Shown one piece after another: positions 27,385 to 34,725 of a DNA stretch of 64,000 nt (positions are counted from its first letter, which is position 1; every line of letters begins with the position of its first letter). Position numbers and translations under genes: made by a program. A model generated the notes under the pieces. That model had not been told where the DNA came from and searched no databases. It saw only the letters and a list, made by a program, of their open reading frames with translations. The stretch lies in the NCBI GenBank assembly GCA_937936675.1, contig CALDDL010000012.1, positions 1 to 64,000 on the forward strand, given 5' to 3'. This DNA comes from an uncultured bacterium. GTDB lineage: Bacteria > Bacteroidota > Ignavibacteria > Ignavibacteriales > Melioribacteraceae.

Positions 27385-29177
27385 AATTCTCCTTTTTCAA
27401 TTTTTGTTTTCAAATTCTCTAAATTTGGATCGAGTTCAAAAGCATTTTTCCAATACTCCATTGCCTTTTTCCTATTACCTTTCTTATAATAAACATCACC
27501 GAGATGATCCAATAATGTAGCGTTATTCTTATCTTTTTCAATTGCTTTTTTAATATAAAACTCAGCCTCTTTATAGTTCCCGATTTTGAAATAAATCCAA
27601 CCTAATGTATCAAGATAGGAAGGATTTTCAGGTTCTATCTCTACCGTTTTGCGGGACATCTCCAATGATTCATCCAATTTTATTCCTCGATTTGAAAGCG
27701 AATAAGCATAGTTATTCATTATAAGAATATTTTCAGCATCTAAAGATAATGCTTTTTGATACAAAGAATCTGAAATCGCAAACTCATTTCGATTTTCATA
27801 AATCATTGCAAGAACGCTTAATGATTGAAGGTCATCAGGGGCTATTATCAATGCTTTCTTGAGATAAATAATAGCTTCATCATCTTTCTTTAATTGGTTA
27901 AGAGTAAATCCGTATGCTGAAAGAGCCATCAAATCATTTGGATTAATTTTAACGGCATTAAGAAGATACTTACTCGCCGCCTCCGGATCACTTGCTTGAG
28001 ATAAACTTAATCCATAGATAAGGTTAATTGCATAATCATTTGGGAATTTATCGGCTACATCTTTCATCAAATCAATTACTTGAATATAATGACCGGAATC
28101 AAAAAGGAGACCGCCAAGTCTAACCCATAATTGAGGATTCCAATTTGCTAATTTAGCAGCATCCTTAAAATACTCTATCGCCAAAGAGTCTTTTTTCTTT
28201 TGTATTAAAATTTCGCCGATATATGCCGGGACTTCCCAATCAACCGAATCAGTCTTTATTTTGGAAAGTATATTAAAAGCATAGTCAAGATTAGTGCTAT
28301 CCTTTTGGGCAAGTCCAAAAAATCTCTGACCTATTTCGATTTTTTTTTGATTAGAAACTTCAATGCTTTCAGCTAGCTTATAAAATAATTGAGCCGCCTC
28401 TTTATATTTATCTGATTTAAGATATAGTTCGCCTTTATAATTAATCAAATCCATATCATCCGGATAGCTTATCATTGCCTCTTCAATCTGATAAAAAGCT
28501 TTATCAACATTATCGCTTTTTATATATGCTTGAATTAGCATCTTTCTAAGCTCAAGACTTGAAGGATTGATATCCAATAAATCTTCAATAGTATTTATAG
28601 TCTCTTTAATATTACCGAGTCGTTCATTAATATCTGCAATCTTTATTAAAACGCTCCATTCAGGACCAATCATATCGATTACTTTTTTATAAAGTTTCAA
28701 AGACTCCGAAGGCTTGGTTACTTCTAACTGCTCAGCCAAATTAAAATAGCCGCCTGAATCGTTAGAATCTATTTTGATTATATTCTCATAACAAATAACA
28801 GCAGAATCATTTTGATTACTATTAGAAAATATAGCACCTAATAAATAAAGGTAATCTTTATTAAGTGAATCAAGAGCTACTGCTTTTTTAGAATTAAGAA
28901 GTGCCAAATCTAATCGATTGAGATGAAAATATGATTTTGCTAAACTATAATAAATCCCGGCACTTGGGTCATATTTAACGGCTTCAGAATATTCCCGTAC
29001 CGCTTGATCATATTTATCTTGCAAATCATAAGTATTGCCTTGAATAAACCGCTCCATTGCATATCTTTTAAAATCTCTAGGGATGAATTGTTTTTCACTT
29101 TCATTTTTTACTGTTTCATTCTCTATCGAGCAGGCAGTAAGAATTATAATTAATATTAATGATACAAATTTTCGCAT
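27381..29177 (-). CDS. Large tetratricopeptide-repeat lipoprotein
   Basis: A 598-residue lipoprotein made of about 15 tandem TPR units. The signal and lipobox (LIIILTAC) end at Cys17. Repeats begin near residue 40 (YDQAVREYSEAVKYDPSAGIYYSLAKSYFHL) and continue to the end; the last units (NNATLLDHLGDVYYKKGN) are closest to consensus. The ATG at 29177 was chosen over one at 29228 because AAAGG lies five bases upstream and the lipoprotein signal then starts at residue 1. TPR lipoproteins act as protein-interaction scaffolds on the periplasmic side. It heads the coupled chain that includes the LolB-like, EnvC-like and glycan genes. Confidence 0.88.
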   Translation of the reverse strand: MRKFVSLILIIILTACSIENETVKNESEKQFIPRDFKRYAMERFIQGNTYDLQDKYDQAVREYSEAVKYDPSAGIYYSLAKSYFHLNRLDLALLNSKKAVALDSLNKDYLYLLGAIFSNSNQNDSAVICYENIIKIDSNDSGGYFNLAEQLEVTKPSESLKLYKKVIDMIGPEWSVLIKIADINERLGNIKETINTIEDLLDINPSSLELRKMLIQAYIKSDNVDKAFYQIEEAMISYPDDMDLINYKGELYLKSDKYKEAAQLFYKLAESIEVSNQKKIEIGQRFFGLAQKDSTNLDYAFNILSKIKTDSVDWEVPAYIGEILIQKKKDSLAIEYFKDAAKLANWNPQLWVRLGGLLFDSGHYIQVIDLMKDVADKFPNDYAINLIYGLSLSQASDPEAASKYLLNAVKINPNDLMALSAYGFTLNQLKKDDEAIIYLKKALIIAPDDLQSLSVLAMIYENRNEFAISDSLYQKALSLDAENILIMNNYAYSLSNRGIKLDESLEMSRKTVEIEPENPSYLDTLGWIYFKIGNYKEAEFYIKKAIEKDKNNATLLDHLGDVYYKKGNRKKAMEYWKNAFELDPNLENLKTKIEKGEL

Positions 29178-29289
29178 CGTAACCTTTATTTTGAAGCAAA
29201 AAATACCTTTATTGATTTTTAATAACAAGCTAAAAAAATTGAACTATACTTACTATTTCAATATCTTTAGACTAACCAAAAATTAAAAA

Positions 29290-30192
29290 ATGAAAAATTA
29301 CAATTTAGCAATATCATTCCAATGGATATTCGATATTGATTTTATCGAAATGACCGAAAATATCTTTCAGCAAGATGGATTAACTACGTTCATTATTGGT
29401 AAATATAATATCACTGAAGTTACGGAAGATATTCGCAATAGGAAAATTTCATTTGATTTTTATTTAGATCGAGCCTCAGATGTTGATTCAGATTTTGAAC
29501 CATTAGTTAAGCTACTCGAAAAAAGAAAAACATACTTAATAAATCCGTACTCAAAAGTAAAAAAAGCAATCGTCAAATCAGAAATGCACGATAGATTAAT
29601 AGCACAAGGTCATAGCGTCCCGGATACAATAATTTTGAAACCTTTTGACCATACACCGATACTCCCATTAAGTAATGAAGACTTATCAAATATCGGAATA
29701 CCATTCGTTATTAAACCATCTTTTTATACCGGTGGCGGAGATGGAGTAGTAGTGGATGCACAGTCATTACACCAAGTGCATGAAGCTCGACTTCAATTCA
29801 CTGATGATCACTTTTTAGTTCAAAGAAAAATCTTCCCAAAAATTTTTAATGGAAGAAGAGCATGGTTCAGAGTTTTTTATGCTTTCGGAAAAGTAATACC
29901 GGTATGGTGGGATGATACTACTCATATTTATCACTCTTTTAAACCGCATGAAATAAAAGAATTAAAACTCGATCAATTGCAAAAAATCGTATCAAAGATA
30001 GCAAAGATTGTCGATCTTGATTATTTCTCAACAGAGATTGCACTTACCGAAAATGATGAGTTCATATTAATCGATTATGTAAATGATCAATGTGATATGC
30101 GTCTGAAGAAACATCATTATGACGGAGTGCCGGATGATGTGGTTCAGAAATTTATTTTATCGATGAAATCTTTTATAAAAAAACATCAATAG
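29290..30192 (+). CDS. ATP-grasp (RimK-like) domain protein of unknown substrate
   Basis: A 300-residue protein with an ATP-grasp layout. A variable N-terminal pre-ATP-grasp part is followed by KAIVKSEMHDRLIAQGHSVPDTIIL, the phosphate-binding FVIKPSFYTGGGDGVVV (about residues 150-166), FLVQRKIFP, the basic strand GRRAWFRVFYAFGKVIPVWW and the acidic metal site STEIALTENDEFILIDYVNDQCDM. These are the positions used by RimK/glutathione synthetase-type ligases to make acyl-phosphate intermediates. No peptide substrate or partner gene is adjacent, so the product is unknown. It is divergent from the TPR operon, and its stop codon overlaps the end of rsgA by 7 bases. Confidence 0.75.
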   Translation: MKNYNLAISFQWIFDIDFIEMTENIFQQDGLTTFIIGKYNITEVTEDIRNRKISFDFYLDRASDVDSDFEPLVKLLEKRKTYLINPYSKVKKAIVKSEMHDRLIAQGHSVPDTIILKPFDHTPILPLSNEDLSNIGIPFVIKPSFYTGGGDGVVVDAQSLHQVHEARLQFTDDHFLVQRKIFPKIFNGRRAWFRVFYAFGKVIPVWWDDTTHIYHSFKPHEIKELKLDQLQKIVSKIAKIVDLDYFSTEIALTENDEFILIDYVNDQCDMRLKKHHYDGVPDDVVQKFILSMKSFIKKHQ

Positions 30193-31139
30193 TTCATATC
30201 CTCTTCGATAGTGTTTAGTATAGTCAAATAACTTTCATATCTATCGATAGATATTTCTCCTTTTTCCAAAGCTTCTAAAACAGCGCATCCCGGTTCATGG
30301 TTATGGGTACATCGATTAAACTTACACTCGTTTAAATATTCCTGAAACTCAACAAAATAGTGAGATAGGTCTTCTTCAGTTAAGCCATAAGGATCAATCT
30401 CCCTAATTCCCGGAGTATCTATGATAAAAGTATCGGCATCTACTTTATGCATAACGCTCGTTACAGTTGTATGCTTTCCCTTCGATGTATAATCACTAAC
30501 CTCGCCAATCTTTAAATTCAATTCAGGAAATAAATAATTTAGAATAGAGGACTTTCCAACACCTGAATTTCCCCAGAAAAGATTTTTCTTATCTTTAATT
30601 TCCTCTGCTAATCTATCAAGACCAATATTAGAAACAGTGCTTGTAAGAATAACTTTATAACCGATAGAAGAATAAAGGTCTCGCCATAATTCCACTTCTC
30701 CCGGATCCGTCAAATCAATTTTATTTAATACAATTACGGAGGGTATATGAGAACTTTCTGATGACACTAAAAATCGGTCTAAAGTTTTATTATTAAATCG
30801 AGGCATGTCCGATGAAGTGATAATAACGTTTTGATCAATATTAGCTGCAATTACTTGTTCTAGTCTTTCTCCTCGAGTACTTGCACCTTTCATACGAGGA
30901 GCTTTTCTAGAAATATAATTTTCTCTTTCTTCAATGTAATTTATTACTCCTGTCCCATCTTGATTTAATTCATATTCCACATAATCTCCGACAGTTGCAA
31001 TATCTAACTTAAAAAGTTTCCCCCTTTTCAAATTAAAATCTTTTTGGAATTTGCCCCTGAGCGAACATCGAATAATTTCGTAATTATCATCAAAAAGAAA
31101 ATAGTCTTTACTTTCTACTCTTGAAACTAAACCTCTAAT
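30186..31139 (-). CDS. rsgA: Ribosome small subunit-dependent GTPase A, with apparent ATT start
   Basis: Circularly permuted GTPase that checks late 30S maturation. The G motifs occur in permuted order: NKIDL (G4), GNSGVGKSSILNYL (G1), DTPGIREI (G3). A zinc-binding C-terminal region follows (CKFNRCTHNHEPGC). With the first standard start, TTG at 31031, the protein would lose most of its N-terminal OB fold. The frame is open upstream and encodes RGLVSRVESKDYFLF and RCSLRGKFQKD, which are the expected RsgA OB-fold strands. The only plausible initiation site for this is ATT at 31139-31137, 4 bases after GGAGG. The full product has 318 codons or so, with normal domain content. See the findings for alternatives. 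Confidence 0.9.
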   Translation of the reverse strand: MRGLVSRVESKDYFLFDDNYEIIRCSLRGKFQKDFNLKRGKLFKLDIATVGDYVEYELNQDGTGVINYIEERENYISRKAPRMKGASTRGERLEQVIAANIDQNVIITSSDMPRFNNKTLDRFLVSSESSHIPSVIVLNKIDLTDPGEVELWRDLYSSIGYKVILTSTVSNIGLDRLAEEIKDKKNLFWGNSGVGKSSILNYLFPELNLKIGEVSDYTSKGKHTTVTSVMHKVDADTFIIDTPGIREIDPYGLTEEDLSHYFVEFQEYLNECKFNRCTHNHEPGCAVLEALEKGEISIDRYESYLTILNTIEEDMNY

Positions 31140-31143
31140 ATTA

Positions 31144-31148
31144 CCTCC
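31144..31148 (-). promoter_or_regulatory. Strong Shine-Dalgarno deciding the rsgA start
   Basis: GGAGG on the minus strand, followed by TAAT and then the ATT codon at 31139-31137. It is one of the best ribosome-binding sites in this window. An overlapping ATG at 31150 opens only a seven-codon frame that stops at 31127, in a different frame. Confidence 0.6.
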
Positions 31149-31150
31149 AT

Positions 31151-31189
31151 ATAAAAAAAAAGCGGTTCATATAAAATAAACCGCTTTAG
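31151..31189 (-). terminator. Rho-independent terminator of the FadL-like gene
   Basis: Minus-strand arms AAAGCGGTT and AACCGCTTT separated by an AT-rich loop of about 11 bases, followed by nine T residues. It ends within about 12 bases of the rsgA ATT codon, so the rsgA leader begins inside it. Confidence 0.88.
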
Positions 31190-31201
31190 GAGTGTTGTCA
31201 A
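31173..31201 (-). promoter_or_regulatory. Sigma-70-like promoter of rsgA inside the upstream gene's terminator
   Basis: On the minus strand: TTGACA (31201-31196), 17-base spacer, TATTTT (31178-31173). The -35 starts nine bases after the stop of the FadL-like gene, the spacer contains the left terminator arm, and the -10 lies in the hairpin loop. Transcription would start near 31166, giving a leader of about 27 bases to the ATT codon. Confidence 0.5.
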
Positions 31202-31209
31202 TATAGGAA

Positions 31210-32646
31210 TCAAAATTTGAATGATACCGTAAACATTAAATTATTGACAGAAACTTCCTGAAAAGTTCTTGATAAGTTAGAGCCATAATTATCTCCAAAA
31301 TCATTCCACCAGCCATGTGCATAAGCAATATTAATAGATAAGTTTTTATCAGTAGCAAATCCAATACCGGCAGTAACATATTTTTTATCGAAATCGCTTT
31401 GATCGCCTTTAAAAGCAGATGGGTAATACATGAACCCGCCTCTTAGTGCAATTCCGGTATAAGGTATTTTATATTCCATACCTAAATTAAAATTAGTAAC
31501 ACTTTGCAAAAGATCTTTGATATCCAAGTTTTTATCTTTCATTGCTCTTTCGCCTAATCCATCGGTAAATTCCATTTGAGTATAATCAATTATTTTTGCA
31601 TCACCGCTTAGAGTCAGGTCTTGATAATGAATTGCAGCACCTAAATAAAATTCAAATGGTGTTGTAATTTCGTATTGTATTGCTGTCTCATAAGGCGGAT
31701 CTAAATAATAATTAGCATTGGTGAAAAAGCTTTCGGCATCTTCTCTATAAACTTCTTTTATTGTATAATTTCTTGGAAATTTGATAGAAGCACCTAAATT
31801 CACAAGGTCATTGGCTTTATAAAGGATTCCTAGTTGTGCATCATAACCACTCAAGTCCCATGTAAGTATATCGTTATAATAAAAACTTTCGAAACCTCGT
31901 GTAAATTCATCCTCAGGGTCTAATGCCAAATCATTTCCGTAATTATCCTTTGTATCAATTTCATTATATTCTCGGTTCTTTGTGTATTCACCACTAATAA
32001 TATTAAGAGAACCACCGATAAATAAATTCTTTTGAACTTCAATAGCACCGGCGAAACTCCAAGCACTTATATCCCCTTCTTGAAGAATCGTTCCGCTCTG
32101 ATTTAGTTTTCCATTTATTCTTGTTTCATCTCCTGCATAATCTGCACCATTATATGTGGGGTAACTTAATCCCAGTTCATAGGCAATATCATCATTATAA
32201 GAAACCATATCCTGAATCATTGAATTATTAGCACTATTATAACCATCGAACTTAATTACTCTATTAAAATCTTTGTATCTATTGTATCCTAGCGCAAAAA
32301 CTAAACTACCTTGATATGTAGGAAAAGGGAAAACAAATCCAAATTGATTAAAACCTGTATTACCATTATCATAGGTGGTAGTATTTTTAAACAATTCCGT
32401 TGATGTCGATTGATTGTTATAATTAAGAGAAGCATCGAGCTGCAATTTTTTTATTAAACCTAATCCGGCAGGATTGAATGCAATACCGGAAAAATCATTG
32501 CTTAATGCTGTATAAGCATTACCCATTCCAAGGGCTCGCGCTCCTGATAATATTCCATGTTCAGTCAATCTTAAAGCATCATTATAGTTCTGTGCATTTA
32601 TTGACACAGAAGCCAAAACCAAAATTAGAACTATTAATTTTTTCAT
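31210..32646 (-). CDS. OmpP1/FadL/TodX-like outer-membrane transport protein
   Basis: A 478-residue outer-membrane barrel. After an 18-residue signal peptide the N-terminal hatch-like segment reads LTEHGILSGARALGMGNAYTALSNDFSGIAFNPAGLG, shown here only in part by its key residues (GAR-x-LGMG-x-A and the NPAGL box at about residue 60), which is the OmpP1/FadL signature also seen in PorV-type proteins. The rest is predicted strands ending in MFTVSFKF with a terminal Phe. Such proteins import hydrophobic compounds or, as PorV, act as T9SS shuttle proteins; the sequence does not decide. A promoter (TTGTAA/TATTAA) and a terminator bracket it as a single gene. Confidence 0.78.
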   Translation of the reverse strand: MKKLIVLILVLASVSINAQNYNDALRLTEHGILSGARALGMGNAYTALSNDFSGIAFNPAGLGLIKKLQLDASLNYNNQSTSTELFKNTTTYDNGNTGFNQFGFVFPFPTYQGSLVFALGYNRYKDFNRVIKFDGYNSANNSMIQDMVSYNDDIAYELGLSYPTYNGADYAGDETRINGKLNQSGTILQEGDISAWSFAGAIEVQKNLFIGGSLNIISGEYTKNREYNEIDTKDNYGNDLALDPEDEFTRGFESFYYNDILTWDLSGYDAQLGILYKANDLVNLGASIKFPRNYTIKEVYREDAESFFTNANYYLDPPYETAIQYEITTPFEFYLGAAIHYQDLTLSGDAKIIDYTQMEFTDGLGERAMKDKNLDIKDLLQSVTNFNLGMEYKIPYTGIALRGGFMYYPSAFKGDQSDFDKKYVTAGIGFATDKNLSINIAYAHGWWNDFGDNYGSNLSRTFQEVSVNNLMFTVSFKF

Positions 32647-32681
32647 AATCGTACCTTTATTTTAATTACCTGAATAAGCTA

Positions 32682-32710
32682 TTAATACTTACTCTACAAT
32701 TTTTTTACAA
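32682..32710 (-). promoter_or_regulatory. Promoter of the FadL-like gene
   Basis: Minus-strand TTGTAA (32710-32705), 17-base spacer, TATTAA (32687-32682), about 36 bases before the ATG and directly after the stop of the Tyr/Ser/Arg-rich lipoprotein gene. AAAGG precedes the start codon. Confidence 0.4.
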
Positions 32711-32726
32711 GCTTATAACAGATTTA

Positions 32727-33782
32727 CTATCTACGAGATCTATCTCCGCCTCTGCTGCTACCGCTACTATTTCCACTGCTGCCGCTTGATCTTGAAGGAG
32801 AATCGCTTCCTCTACTAGGTGCTGATGCAGGTGGAGGATTATAGCTTGGACTCGGGCTCGATGAAGGCGGTGGACTATAACTTCTTGGTGATTCGCTCGA
32901 ACGTGATGAACTTCCTGAACTTCTCCTGCTCGCTCCATCGTTATCTCTTGTCCTAGGTCTTGTTGGTGTAGTTGACCTTCTATTACTTGGAGAATCCGAT
33001 CTGCTGCTTGGTCTTTCTCTTTTTACTGCTTCACCTTTTTTAGGAATTTGAGTTTTATTATCTTTATCTCTTATAGTACCACTTTTAGAAGTATTTCCTC
33101 CACTTCTTGAAACTCCGCTTCTGTTTAAATCGACAGTATTACCATCTCTTCCGCTGCTTCTTCTAAATGAACCATTAGAAGTATTTCCGGCAGTTCTATC
33201 GCTGCCTGTTCTATTTCTCCTCGTGTCATAATTTCTCTCACCGTCTCTACCTCTCGTACGAGCAAAATCATTCGTGCGGTATTTATATGGCGATTTAGCG
33301 GTATAGTTATTCCAATTATTATAATGAGGATAGTACCATGGTGAATAATAAGAATATGGGTAATACCAAGGTGCATAATATCCCGGTGTCATATAATATG
33401 AGTAGCCCCAATAAGTATCATAATAATTATAATAACATGGATCATAACCCCATGACAATGATACCCCTACCGATGGATAATATCCATAAAGATATCTTCT
33501 ATAAGGCATGTAACTATATGTATTCGAATTTAATATTGATACATTTCCATAAGAATCAATATAAATATCCTGACCGGTAGAATAATCATCATAATACTGA
33601 TCATCATCGTAGTATTCTTCAGAATATTCATCGTTTTGGTAATCACTATTTTGATCGTTACTATCTTCATAAGCATAACGGTCATTACGTTCCGGTCTCT
33701 CTCCCCTCATTGCCACTTGGGTATAACATCCGGTAGCAAATATGGAAAGTGCAACTATTAATATTTTCAATGAGGTCTTCAT
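32727..33782 (-). CDS. Lipoprotein with Tyr-rich and Arg/Ser-rich low-complexity regions
   Basis: Not a recognised family. The 351 residues fall into three parts. A lipoprotein signal ends in FATGC (Cys19). Residues about 25-165 are acidic and then extremely Tyr/Trp/Pro-rich (YYDDDQYYDDY, WGYSYYMTPGYYAPWYYPYSY). Residues about 165-351 are a disordered basic tail of Arg, Ser, Gly and Pro (RRSSGSSSRSSESPRS ... RGGDRSRR). Charge is thus split between an acidic/aromatic half and a basic half. It lies between a FadL-like porin and a small outer-membrane protein. It may be a surface-anchoring or matrix protein; that is speculation. Overlapping frames are also open because of the repetitive composition, but only this one has a signal peptide. 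Confidence 0.72.
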   Translation of the reverse strand: MKTSLKILIVALSIFATGCYTQVAMRGERPERNDRYAYEDSNDQNSDYQNDEYSEEYYDDDQYYDDYSTGQDIYIDSYGNVSILNSNTYSYMPYRRYLYGYYPSVGVSLSWGYDPCYYNYYDTYWGYSYYMTPGYYAPWYYPYSYYSPWYYPHYNNWNNYTAKSPYKYRTNDFARTRGRDGERNYDTRRNRTGSDRTAGNTSNGSFRRSSGRDGNTVDLNRSGVSRSGGNTSKSGTIRDKDNKTQIPKKGEAVKRERPSSRSDSPSNRRSTTPTRPRTRDNDGASRRSSGSSSRSSESPRSYSPPPSSSPSPSYNPPPASAPSRGSDSPSRSSGSSGNSSGSSRGGDRSRR

Positions 33783-33925
33783 TTTAATCCCCTTTTTTAA
33801 AACTCCTATTATAATATTATCAAAATTTATGCCTTATAAAAAGGCAAAAAGAAGGTCAAATTCGACTTATTTTGGTAGGATTGTAGATTTTTTTAGACTA
33901 ATATGTATATTATTTTGTACAAAAA

Positions 33926-34693
33926 TTAAAAAATGCCTCTTACGAACTCAATATATAGACCTCTATCTGCTTTATTTCCGATGAGCTTTTTATTTGATAA
34001 CATATCTCTTAGATTTAGTCCAATCGTAAGCCCATTACCTATAGTCCATCTAATACCAAGATTAAGATATCCCGATCCATCACCTATCGATTTTGATCCA
34101 TTATCATTTATTGCAAAATCATATTCTCCAATAATTGAAACCTGCGTACCAATGGTTTTTTCAATTCCCAAACCCATATTTAAGTCTTTATCGCCATCTT
34201 GTCTTTCAAAGGAATAATTAAGTAATCCATGGAAACTGATATATCCGAGAAATTCAAAATTTTTGGAAGCAGCAACGAAAAGTCCCGGAGATTTTAATTC
34301 GTATCTTTTATCATTCTTATCGTAAAAACCTTTCCCTTGGGAATCAAAGCCGATAGTAATAGCCGGAACGGACTCAGTCTCGTCAAATAATCTTCCTCTT
34401 ACGTTCACACCGGGTAATTCATACATCGTTACTTTGCCAGTACCGATAATATTGCTTCCGCCATAAGAAATGCCGAAGCTAAAATTCTCGAACACGCCAA
34501 CTTCCAATTTAGTAACTACTGTACCGAAGGGCATAAAATCAGTAGAAATTCCTGCATAGCCTTTTTCTAATATTCCCGCAGTAGGAAGATCAATTAAATA
34601 ACGATATTCAAACTTAGCATCCGTACCTCCGGAACCTTGTCCGCTAATAAGAGTAACAGCTATTAAAAGAAATGCCAATATTTGCTTTTTCAT
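33926..34693 (-). CDS. Predicted outer-membrane beta-barrel protein of 255 residues
   Basis: Signal peptide at 1-18 (MKKQILAFLLIAVTLISG), then alternating strands: YAGISTDFMPFGTVVTKLEVGVFENFSFGISYGG, quoted only in part as landmarks GVFENFSFGISYGG and MGLGIEKTIGTQVSIIGEYDF. The final strand ends LYIEFVRGIF with a terminal Phe. The layout resembles small YjbH-like or DUF-type barrels that compare 'velocity'-like repeats, but no named family was recognised. It lies 32 bases downstream of cysS on the same strand and may be read through from it. A weak hairpin at 33830-33846 follows. Confidence 0.68.
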   Translation of the reverse strand: MKKQILAFLLIAVTLISGQGSGGTDAKFEYRYLIDLPTAGILEKGYAGISTDFMPFGTVVTKLEVGVFENFSFGISYGGSNIIGTGKVTMYELPGVNVRGRLFDETESVPAITIGFDSQGKGFYDKNDKRYELKSPGLFVAASKNFEFLGYISFHGLLNYSFERQDGDKDLNMGLGIEKTIGTQVSIIGEYDFAINDNGSKSIGDGSGYLNLGIRWTIGNGLTIGLNLRDMLSNKKLIGNKADRGLYIEFVRGIF

Positions 34694-34725
34694 ATTCTTT
34701 CCGGTTTAATTAGAAATTATTAATG

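Noticed and set aside
31029..31031. TTG at 31031 as the rsgA start
   Set aside because: It has no ribosome-binding site and would remove conserved OB-fold strands that are clearly encoded upstream in the same frame.
31127..31150. Seven-codon ORF (ATG 31150) as a regulatory leader peptide of rsgA
   Set aside because: Its Shine-Dalgarno would have to lie in the T tract, and GGAGG falls inside the ORF. It is kept only as the alternative in which an indel joins it to rsgA.
32705..32938. Minus-strand ORF of 77 codons inside the Ser/Arg-rich lipoprotein gene
   Set aside because: It arises from the repetitive codons of the real gene read in another frame, has no ribosome-binding site, and its His/Val/Glu-rich product is not protein-like.
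33830..33846. Hairpin TGCCTT-ATAAA-AAGGCA as a terminator after the 255-residue barrel gene
   Set aside because: The stem is six base pairs and has no T tract on the minus strand, so it is too weak to list as a terminator.
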